Part shown: positions 57,880-64,000 of the stretch, in pieces
How positions within the stretch are numbered: the stretch's first letter is position 1
Layout of the letters: every line of letters begins with the position of its first letter
NCBI GenBank assembly: GCA_938049385.1
Contig: CALIBQ010000004.1
Location: forward strand, 26,739-90,738
DNA: 64,000 nucleotides
DNA from: an uncultured Anaerolineae bacterium
Lineage (GTDB): Bacteria; Chloroflexota; Anaerolineae; JACIWP01
Direction of reading: 5' to 3'
Position numbers and translations under genes: made by a program
The notes under the pieces: model-generated
The model's input: the letters and a program-made list of their open reading frames with translations, nothing else
Told to the model about the DNA's origin: nothing
The model's database searches: none

Positions 57880-58698
57880 ATGCCCTTTCCCCTGCGCCTT
57901 GGTACCACATCGTACATTTTCCCCGCCGGCTTGGTGGACAACGTCCAGCGGCTGGCCGGCCTGGTGGATGACGTCGAGCTGATCCTGTTCGAGACCGAGA
58001 CGATGTCCAATATCCCAACCCCGCGGATCCTGGAAGACCTGATGGCCGAAGCGGAGCGCAGTCGCCTGAGCTACACGGTGCATTTTCCGCTGGACCTGCC
58101 CCCGGGAGCGGATGACCCCAACACAGCCCCCATGCGGATGACGGAGCGCATCATCCGATGCACGCTTCCCCTGCGCCCCTGGGCGTATATCGCGCACCTG
58201 GACGGCGTGCAGGAATACGCGCGCGGGCCGGCGGCCAACTGGGAGCGCTGGCGCCGGGAAAGCCGCGCCCTGCTGGAACGCGTCAGCACCTGGTGCGGTG
58301 ACCCGCGCCTGATCTGCGTGGAGAATCTGGTGCGCTTCCCGTATGAGGCGATCCTGCCCCTGCTGGACGAACTGCCCATCAGCTTCTGCCTGGACGCCGG
58401 CCATCTCTGGATGGCGGGCTGTGACCCTATTCCGCTGTTCCGCCTGTATCGGGACCGCGTGCGCGTCATCCATTTGCACGGAATACGCGACGGCGAGGAC
58501 CATGTCTCGCTGGAACATTTGCCGCGCGAGACGCTTTTCCGTTTTCTGGACGAAGTCTATGCCTCCGGGTATGATGGCGTCGTGACGCTGGAGGTAGTGG
58601 GCATGGAGAACTTCTTCAGCTCGTGGCGGGTGATGGTGGAGTGGGCCGGGCATGCCGGCGCCGGCCGGCAGAGACCCTCGCCGGCCGCCAATACCTGA
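57880..58698 (+). CDS. cbiR: CbiR-like cobamide-remodelling hydrolase (TIM barrel)
   Basis: A 272-residue protein of the AP-endonuclease/sugar-isomerase TIM-barrel superfamily, with start MPFPLRLGTTSYIFPAG, the YTVHFPLDLPPG strand, ENLVRFPYE, FCLDAGHLW and VIHLHG metal-site motifs. CbiR cuts the nucleotide loop of salvaged cobamides so the lower ligand can be replaced. Its place between cobS and cobU supports that role. A GAGGAGG site precedes the start. The last 15 residues overlap nothing conserved. Family call is good; the activity has not been tested here. Confidence 0.82.
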   Translation: MPFPLRLGTTSYIFPAGLVDNVQRLAGLVDDVELILFETETMSNIPTPRILEDLMAEAERSRLSYTVHFPLDLPPGADDPNTAPMRMTERIIRCTLPLRPWAYIAHLDGVQEYARGPAANWERWRRESRALLERVSTWCGDPRLICVENLVRFPYEAILPLLDELPISFCLDAGHLWMAGCDPIPLFRLYRDRVRVIHLHGIRDGEDHVSLEHLPRETLFRFLDEVYASGYDGVVTLEVVGMENFFSSWRVMVEWAGHAGAGRQRPSPAANT

Positions 58699-58714
58699 TG
58701 CAGGAGGCCGGCGT

Positions 58715-59320
58715 ATGACTCATACTGCGGAACGTCCCGGCGTAATACTGTTGTTGGGCGGTGCCCGCGCCGGCAAGAGCCAGTTCGCCGAACGCTTGGC
58801 AAAGCAGTGGGGGAATTGGGTGCTGTATGCCGCCACAGCCCAGGCCGGGGATGCAGAAATGGCGGCCCGCGTGGAGAGGCATCGGGCGCGCCGGCCGGCG
58901 CACTGGTGCACCGTGGAAGAGCCGCTGGCAGTGGCCGATGCGGTCGCACCGTACCTGGCGCAAGCGGATACCCTTCTGCTGGACTGCATGACGCTGTGGG
59001 CATCGAATATGCTCATTGCCGAAAATGACCCAGAACGGGCGCAGGAGCGCCTGCTGGCAGAGATTGAAAAGCTAGTGGCATCCTGCCGGCGTTACGGTGT
59101 GCTCCTGCTGGTGGTCTCCAACGAGGTGGGGCAGGGGGTGGTGCCGGCATACCCTCTTGGCCGGCAGTTCCGCGATGTGCTGGGGCGCGCCAACCAGCTC
59201 CTGGCGCGGCATGCGGACGCGGTGCTGTACTTCATCGCCGGCCTGCCGGTGGAGCTGAAAGCGCTGAGCCGGCAGACCATGGAACGGTTGGGACTATCTG
59301 ATTCGCAGGAGGATGCATGA
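58715..59320 (+). CDS. cobU: Adenosylcobinamide kinase / cobinamide-phosphate guanylyltransferase
   Basis: A 201-residue bifunctional enzyme: it phosphorylates adenosylcobinamide and attaches GMP. P-loop LLLGGARAGKSQFAE near the N-terminus, the guanylylation region VERHRARRPAHW, the LLLDCMTLW strand and the VSNEVGQGVVPAYPLGRQFRD motif are present. The start at 58715 has a CAGGAGG site. Its stop overlaps the next gene by 4 bp. Confidence 0.93.
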   Translation: MTHTAERPGVILLLGGARAGKSQFAERLAKQWGNWVLYAATAQAGDAEMAARVERHRARRPAHWCTVEEPLAVADAVAPYLAQADTLLLDCMTLWASNMLIAENDPERAQERLLAEIEKLVASCRRYGVLLLVVSNEVGQGVVPAYPLGRQFRDVLGRANQLLARHADAVLYFIAGLPVELKALSRQTMERLGLSDSQEDA

Positions 59321-59772
59321 ACCAGGAAGAGATACAGCGCGAACCCCCATCACTGCAGTGGGAGAAGTGCTGGTCGCCGCCGGAGGAGCTGGTGCAGGCG
59401 CTCCGCGATGGGCTGACGACGTATAATATTGAACGCGGCCATGTGGATGAACGCTTGACCGCCGGCATTTTCGTCCGGGACGCGGCCGGCAGGCTGATCG
59501 GCGGGATTTATGGGGTCATCTGGGGCAGTGCGCTTGAGATCAAGTACCTGTGGGTAGATGCAGATTGGCGCGGCCAGGGCATTGGAAGCCATCTGTTAGC
59601 AGAGATGGAAGAGGAAGGGCGCCGGCACGGCTGTGCGTGGGCGCACCTGAACACCTACAGCTTTCAGGCGCCGGCCTTCTATCAGCGCTACGGCTACGAG
59701 CCGGTCTGCATTATTGATGATGGGTTTCCCGAGGGCATTGCCCGGATTTTCCTGAGAAAGCGGCTGATGTAG
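59317..59772 (+). CDS. GNAT-family N-acetyltransferase
   Basis: A 151-residue acetyltransferase with the acetyl-CoA loop DWRGQGIGSHLL and a C-terminal APAFYQRYGYEPV strand. It overlaps cobU by 4 bp (ATGA), so it is translated with the cobalamin operon, but no cobamide-related role is known. The substrate is unknown. Confidence 0.85.
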   Translation: MNQEEIQREPPSLQWEKCWSPPEELVQALRDGLTTYNIERGHVDERLTAGIFVRDAAGRLIGGIYGVIWGSALEIKYLWVDADWRGQGIGSHLLAEMEEEGRRHGCAWAHLNTYSFQAPAFYQRYGYEPVCIIDDGFPEGIARIFLRKRLM

Positions 59773-59794
59773 CACAGCCACAGGGAGACAGCAC

Positions 59795-60514
59795 ATGTTG
59801 TGGAAGCACAGCGCCGGCCTGCATGTCGTGGATCTGACCCACCCCATCACGCCGGATATGCCGCACTGGCCGGGCGACCCACCCACGACGTTGGAAACCT
59901 GGGCGGCACTGCCGGTGCAGGGGTACCGGCTGGGCCGGCTGTGTATCGGCGAGCATTCCGGCACGCACATCGGCACCGCCGCACACGTCCGCAGGGATGG
60001 AATAACGCTGGAGCAGATCCCACCTGAACAGCTTATCCGTCCGGCGGTCGTGTTGGATTGGCGCGAGCGCGCCGGCGCGAAGCCGGACGCGCTCCTGACC
60101 CCGGCGGAGATATTCCGATGGGAAGCGGAAAACGGCCGTGTGCCGGCGGGCAGTGTCTTCCTGCTCTGCACGGGCTGGTCGCGCTGGTGGCCGGATGCCA
60201 GCCGGTACTTGGGCCTGGATGCGGCCGGCGGCTTGCATTTTCCCGGCCTTTCCCCCTCAACGGTGCGCTTCCTGGTAGAGGAGCGCGATATCGTCGGGCT
60301 GGGCATCGACACCGCCGGCATTGACGGGGGCGCCAGCCAGACGCTGGAGGCCAACCGCATCCTGCTGGACAATGCGCGCTTCCACCTCGAGAACCTGACC
60401 AACCTGGAGCATCTTCCGCCGAAAGGCGCCTGGCTGTTCATCGGGGCACTGCCGCTGGTTGGCGCGGGCGGGTCGCCGGCGCGCGTGCTGGCGTGGCTCC
60501 CGGCGGGAATCTGA
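59795..60514 (+). CDS. Cyclase-family protein (kynurenine formamidase-like) with altered metal motif
   Basis: A 239-residue metal-dependent hydrolase-like protein. It begins with the family start VVDLTHPITPDMPHWPGDP. The metal motif H-x-G-T-H-x-D-x-x-x-H is present as HSGTHIGTAAH, where Asp is replaced by Gly. The C-terminus has FLVEERDIVGLGIDTAGIDGG. The missing Asp may change metal binding or activity. It lies 22 bp after the GNAT gene. Confidence 0.8.
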   Translation: MLWKHSAGLHVVDLTHPITPDMPHWPGDPPTTLETWAALPVQGYRLGRLCIGEHSGTHIGTAAHVRRDGITLEQIPPEQLIRPAVVLDWRERAGAKPDALLTPAEIFRWEAENGRVPAGSVFLLCTGWSRWWPDASRYLGLDAAGGLHFPGLSPSTVRFLVEERDIVGLGIDTAGIDGGASQTLEANRILLDNARFHLENLTNLEHLPPKGAWLFIGALPLVGAGGSPARVLAWLPAGI

Positions 60515-60515
60515 T

Positions 60516-60545
60516 TTGACGCATGTAGTATCAGAGGGTTATAAT
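60516..60545 (+). promoter_or_regulatory. Promoter of the double-permease ABC operon
   Basis: TTGACG (60516-60521) and perfect TATAAT (60540-60545), 18-bp spacer. A 12-bp inverted repeat (60545-60556 with 60573-60584) spans the expected start. Confidence 0.55.
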
Positions 60546-60584
60546 TCCGGCGGGCCTGGGAATCCTCCATTGGGCCCGCCGGAA
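60545..60584. repeat. 12-bp inverted repeat over the ABC operon start site
   Basis: TTCCGGCGGGCC (60545-60556) pairs with its perfect complement at 60573-60584 across a 16-nt loop. It could be an operator or a hairpin at the 5' end of the mRNA; no T-run follows. Confidence 0.5.
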
Positions 60585-60678
60585 CTATTTACCATACCGC
60601 CGGCCTGATTCCCCGCCTGACTGCTGAGCCAACCGGACCGGCGCGACAAGATTGTACTTTCTGCGGCACGAGGTGAGA

Positions 60679-62400
60679 ATGACGACCCGCCGGCGTTTGT
60701 TCGAGTTCATCCGGCCCGAGCGCGGGCCGGCTCTCAGCGATATTGTGGTGATCCTAGCCATCGGCATCCTGGTGTATCTGGGCGCGCGGTTGGCGTTGAA
60801 CGCGCCAGCGGTTGTGCGCGGCCCCACGATCTCGCTGGAGCCGGCGGTCCTGCCCTGGTACGCCCTGCGCTCGGTCATCCGCATGCTGGCCGCTTATTTC
60901 CTCTCGCTGGTTTTCTCGTTGGTATACGGCTATATCGCCGCCTATAACCGGCGTGCCGAACGCTTCATGATGCCGGTGCTGGATGTCCTGCAAAGCGTGC
61001 CCATCCTCTCCTTCCTGCCGGTGGTACTGCTCAGTCTGAGCGCGATACTGCCCGAGCGCATCGCCGCCGAACTGGCCTCCATCGTGTTAATTTTTACCAG
61101 CCAGGCCTGGAACATGACCTTCAACTGGTACCAGTCGCTGACCACCATCCCCAACGAACTGCGGGAGGCCAGCGCGATCTTTCGGTTCAACGGCTGGGTG
61201 CGGCTTAAGACGCTGGAACTGCCGTTCGGGGCCATTGGCCTGATTTGGAACAGCATGATGAGCTGGGCCGGCGGTTGGTTCTTCCTCATGGCGGCGGAGA
61301 TATTCACCGTGGGCCAGCGGGATTTTCGTCTGCCCGGCCTGGGCGCCTATTTACAGGAAGCTGCCAATCAGGGAAACATTACGGCCATTCTGTGGGGGGT
61401 GAGCACGCTGGTGCTGGTTATCGTCCTGCTGGACCAGCTTGTCTGGCGGCCCCTGCTGGTCTGGGCCGACAAGTTCAAGCTGGAGACAGTGGAAAGCGAT
61501 TTCCCGCCCCGCTCCTGGTTCTATGACCTGCTCCAGAATTCCCGCATCTGGAAATGGTGGAGCACTCACGCATGGTCTCCTCTGGTAGAACAACTGGATG
61601 AGCGGATGGTGCGCGCCTGGCCGGCAGAAGCACCCCCGACCGCCGGCGGGCGTGTCCGTGCCTGGCCATTCTATCTCTTACCAGGGATATTGATCGCGGG
61701 ATTGGCCTACGGCGCTTTTCGCGCCGGCGAAATGCTCTTCATGGTGCCGGCGGCGCAGTGGGGAGCCATCGGCGTGGGCCTGCTGGCTACCCTGCTACGC
61801 GTCACGATCGCCCTGGTGATCGCGCTGGCCTGGACCGTGCCGGTCGGCGTAGCTATCGGCACCTCGCCGGCGGTAGCGAACTGGGTACAGCCTATCGTGC
61901 AGATCGTGGCCTCTGTGCCGGCTACCGCGCTCTTTCCGGTCTTCCTCCTGTTCCTCACGAGGATTTTCGGCGGGCTAAATGTGGCCTCGGTCTTCCTGAT
62001 GCTGATGGGGACGCAGTGGTATGTGCTCTTCAATATTATTGCTGGTGCCTCTGCCATCCCGCAGGACCTGAAATACACCGCCTCACTGCTTCAGCTTACC
62101 TCTTGGGAACGCTGGCGTCTGCTCATCCTGCCGGCGCTGTTCCCGTACCTGATTACCGGCGCGATCACCGCCTCCGGCGGCGCCTGGAACGCCAGCATCG
62201 TGGCGGAGCATGTGGAGTTTGGGGGGCGCACCCTCAGCACGGCCGGCATTGGAGCGCTCATCGCGCAGGCCACGGCGGCCGGCGATTATCCGCTCCTGCT
62301 TGCCGCAACCCTCTCCATGATCGTAGCAGTTGTGTTCATCAACCGCGTCCTGTGGCACCGTCTGTATCAGGTCGCCCAGGAGCGCTTCCGAATGGAGTAG
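60679..62400 (+). CDS. Fused double ABC transporter permease (nitrate/sulfonate/taurine type)
   Basis: A protein of about 573 residues with two BPD_transp_1 permease modules in one chain. The first has an EAA-like loop REASAIFRFNGWVRLKTLELP near residue 165, the second KYTASLLQLTSWERWRLLILP near residue 470. About ten to twelve helices are seen, with a hydrophilic linker of some 50 residues in the middle. Most relatives work as two separate subunits; here one chain would form the whole channel. The ATPase follows directly. The start at 60679 has a GAGGTGAG site. No binding-protein gene is present. Confidence 0.88.
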   Translation: MTTRRRLFEFIRPERGPALSDIVVILAIGILVYLGARLALNAPAVVRGPTISLEPAVLPWYALRSVIRMLAAYFLSLVFSLVYGYIAAYNRRAERFMMPVLDVLQSVPILSFLPVVLLSLSAILPERIAAELASIVLIFTSQAWNMTFNWYQSLTTIPNELREASAIFRFNGWVRLKTLELPFGAIGLIWNSMMSWAGGWFFLMAAEIFTVGQRDFRLPGLGAYLQEAANQGNITAILWGVSTLVLVIVLLDQLVWRPLLVWADKFKLETVESDFPPRSWFYDLLQNSRIWKWWSTHAWSPLVEQLDERMVRAWPAEAPPTAGGRVRAWPFYLLPGILIAGLAYGAFRAGEMLFMVPAAQWGAIGVGLLATLLRVTIALVIALAWTVPVGVAIGTSPAVANWVQPIVQIVASVPATALFPVFLLFLTRIFGGLNVASVFLMLMGTQWYVLFNIIAGASAIPQDLKYTASLLQLTSWERWRLLILPALFPYLITGAITASGGAWNASIVAEHVEFGGRTLSTAGIGALIAQATAAGDYPLLLAATLSMIVAVVFINRVLWHRLYQVAQERFRME

Positions 62401-62404
62401 TTCC

Positions 62405-63721
62405 ATGGTCAAAGATCATGTCATCGTCGAACTCAAGCATGTATATCAAATGTACGGGCGCGGCGAGCGCAGATTCACCGCGGTGCAGGATGTCAACCTA
62501 GCGGTGAACGAGGGCGAATTTGTCGTGCTGTTAGGACCCTCCGGATGCGGCAAGAGCACCCTACTGCGCATCATCACGGGCCTGCAATCTCCGTCCGAGG
62601 GAACAGTGCTGTATCGCGGGGAACCTCTGCGAGGCGTCAATCCCCATGCGACGATCGTGTTCCAGACCTTCGCCCTCTTCCCTTGGCTGACCGTGTTGGA
62701 GAATGTAGAGGTCGCACTGAAGGCGAAGGGGGTGCCGGCCAGGATCCGTGTCGCTCGCGCCCTGGACTGGATCGACGTGGTTGGCCTCGACGGCTTCGAA
62801 ATGGCCTATTCGCGCGAGTTGTCGGGCGGCATGCGCCAGAAAGTTGGCTTTGCGCGCGCCATGGCGGTGGAACCGGAGCTGTTGTGTTTGGATGAGCCGT
62901 TCTCCGCCCTGGATGTGCTGAGCGCCGAATCCCTGCGCGGCGAGTTGTTGGAACTGTGGACAGGCGGGAAGATTCCCACCCGCGCTATCCTGATGGTAAC
63001 GCACAATATTGACGAGGCAGTCTATCTCGCTGATCGCATCGTGGTGATGGACAAGAACCCCGGGCGGATTGTAAATGAACTGCATGTCGGACTGCCACAT
63101 CCGCGTCAGCGTAAGTCCTCGGAATATCTCCGCATTGTAGACCAGGTGTACGGCTTGCTGGTGGGGCAGACCCAGCCGGAAGCCATCGAGCTGGGCACTG
63201 CGCCGGGTGAGCCGGGACGGACGCGCTCCCTGCCGGCTATCCGCATCGGCGACCTCGCTGGCCTGCTGGAACATGTCACCGAGAGTGCCAAGCTTTCTCA
63301 CGACGTCTACATGTTGAAAGACGAACTCGGCATTGACGACGATTACCTGTTTCGTCTGATTGACGCGGCGGAAATGCTCGGTTTCGGAACCGTCGGCCAA
63401 GGCGACTTCAGCGTTACCCCACTGGGCGAGACCTTCGCCGCCGCCAGCATTCTGGCCCGCAAGGAGATTTTCGCCACGCGAATATCCCGCATTCCCATCT
63501 TCCGCTGGCTTTTGAATCTGTTAAAGGCCGCAGAGAACAATGAGCTTGAAAGGGAGGTCATCCTACGCGCGCTGGAGCTGGAATTCCCACCGGAAGAAGC
63601 GGAGCGCCAGCTTGATATCATCATTGAGTGGGGCCGCTATGCAGAGCTGTTGTCCTACGATGACGACCGCGAGGTGATTTTCCTGGAACGCGCGCCGGCA
63701 GTCAAAGTGCCAGGGTATTGA
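62405..63721 (+). CDS. ABC transporter ATPase with AAA-associated C-terminal domain
   Basis: A 438-residue ATPase of the nitrate/sulfonate type: Walker A LGPSGCGKSTLLR, Q-loop IVFQTFALFPW, signature LSGGMRQKVGFARA, Walker B LLCLDEPFSALD and H-loop VTHNIDEA. The C-terminal 170 residues are the AAA-associated domain (HDVYMLKDELGIDDDYLFRLIDAAEMLGF), which is seen in ATPases of this group with double permeases. The start at 62405 has its site at the end of the permease gene. Confidence 0.92.
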   Translation: MVKDHVIVELKHVYQMYGRGERRFTAVQDVNLAVNEGEFVVLLGPSGCGKSTLLRIITGLQSPSEGTVLYRGEPLRGVNPHATIVFQTFALFPWLTVLENVEVALKAKGVPARIRVARALDWIDVVGLDGFEMAYSRELSGGMRQKVGFARAMAVEPELLCLDEPFSALDVLSAESLRGELLELWTGGKIPTRAILMVTHNIDEAVYLADRIVVMDKNPGRIVNELHVGLPHPRQRKSSEYLRIVDQVYGLLVGQTQPEAIELGTAPGEPGRTRSLPAIRIGDLAGLLEHVTESAKLSHDVYMLKDELGIDDDYLFRLIDAAEMLGFGTVGQGDFSVTPLGETFAAASILARKEIFATRISRIPIFRWLLNLLKAAENNELEREVILRALELEFPPEEAERQLDIIIEWGRYAELLSYDDDREVIFLERAPAVKVPGY

Positions 63722-63725
63722 CCAA

Positions 63726-63860
63726 GGCTTTTCAATGTTCTAACAAACGGCAGTTGACACTGCACCAACGACTGCGAAGTCGGCCGGCGCCGACTGATAT
63801 AGCCCACGCAGGTGGGCTTCGCAACTGTAGCCGCGACTTCCAGTCGCCCAGAATGTTATA
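63726..63860. repeat. Palindromic repeat, family B, interrupted copy
   Basis: The same element as 33816-33963, inverted. It starts GGCTTTTCAATG (63726-63737) and matches through CCCAGAATG and TATA, where it breaks off at about 63860. The missing right end is where an IS630-family element has inserted. Confidence 0.72.
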
Positions 63861-64000
63861 ACTAGTACTTCACCACAATAATTATTGATGATATAGGCGA
63901 TGGAACTTAAGCCGAGCATCGGTCGTGGTAAAGCGCCATTCGACGGTGGCCTGCGCCGCATTGCGGGTCTTCGCCCAGGCCTCTACCTCCTGCTGCACAC
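63861..64000 (-). mobile_element. IS630-family insertion sequence, right end (partial)
   Basis: The element begins just after the repeat's TATA, with ACTAGTACTTCACCACAA at its edge as a probable terminal repeat, and carries the 3' end of a transposase. IS630 elements insert at TA dinucleotides, which fits the break. It runs past the window. Confidence 0.65.
63882..64000 (-). CDS. IS630-family transposase, C-terminal end (partial)
   Basis: Thirty-eight residues read on the minus strand into a TAA at 63884-63882: VQQEVEAWAKTRN, then a stretch ending ATVEWRFTTTDARLKFHRLY. This is the usual C-terminus of IS630-family DDE transposases (Trp-x-Phe-Thr-Thr-x-Asp-Ala-Arg). The rest lies beyond the window. 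Confidence 0.8.
   Translation of the reverse strand, partial: VQQEVEAWAKTRNAAQATVEWRFTTTDARLKFHRLYHQ

Noticed and set aside
63740..63961. 73-codon minus-strand frame at the right edge
   Set aside because: It reads through the palindromic repeat; the transposase end is in a different frame.

Overview
The window is high-GC bacterial DNA, full of the hexamer GCCGGC, with long blocks of co-oriented genes and E. coli-like sigma-70 promoters (TTGACA-like, 16-18 bp spacer, TATAAT-like). Gene content points to a Chloroflexota bacterium, most likely an Anaerolineae-type lineage: secreted proteins with Thr-Pro-rich linkers, a PadR-PATAN regulator, a Tad pilus cluster without an outer-membrane secretin, NrfD plus multihaem cytochromes, and a lysine 2,3-aminomutase with ATP-grasp ligases. 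This placement is inference; there is no rRNA in the window.

Layout. 1-463: end of a nucleoside/sugar-type ABC permease. 667-4744 (-): operon of a lysine 2,3-aminomutase-like radical SAM enzyme, two D-Ala-D-Ala-ligase-like ATP-grasp enzymes and a GNAT acetyltransferase, a candidate beta-amino-acid conjugate pathway. 5072-9649 (+): promoter, carA, carB and terminator. 9669-14105 (-): electron-transfer operon (ferredoxin, NrfD, 13-haem and 11-haem cytochromes). 14326-15831: PadR-PATAN regulator. 15841-21343 (-): secreted seven-bladed propeller protein, flavodiiron protein, CPBP protease, FHA protein. 21417-28181 (+): Tad/Flp pilus genes (cpaB, cpaE, cpaF, tadB, tadC) and comF. 28152-31092: argG-argH behind a leader with an arginine-rich leader peptide, a possible 13-bp antiterminator and an intrinsic terminator, which is the most exciting object here. 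31376-31539: tRNA-Glu unit. 31591-33794 (-): FAD oxidoreductase and zinc-ribbon protein behind a structured leader or small RNA. 33974-36471 (+): Lon-family protease. 36484-43193 (-): sugar-type ABC transporter with a hydroxyacid dehydrogenase and a 5'-nucleotidase-like enzyme. 43492-45143: secreted triple-PA14 protein. 45253-47484: RecD2 helicase. 47500-50070 (-): Zn/Mn-type ABC transporter. 50323-51168: MBL-fold hydrolase. 51239-52908 (-): thymidine kinase and the L21-L27-L31 ribosomal protein operon. 52953-55511 (-): STAND NTPase with TPRs. 55717-59772: cobalamin riboswitch with cobT, cobS, cbiR-like, cobU and a GNAT gene, then a cyclase-family gene. 60516-63721: double-permease ABC transporter and its ATPase. 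63726-64000: a hairpin repeat interrupted by the end of an IS630-family element.

How the parts work together. carAB supplies carbamoyl phosphate for pyrimidine and arginine synthesis, while argG-argH finish arginine synthesis and appear to be controlled by arginyl-tRNA supply through attenuation. The cobalamin operon looks like salvage and remodelling (cbiR, cobU, cobS, cobT) under B12 feedback. The cytochrome operon looks like a quinol-linked electron conduit. Two families of palindromic repeats are dispersed between operons; one copy has perfect 12-bp terminal inverted repeats, as in a non-autonomous transposable element.
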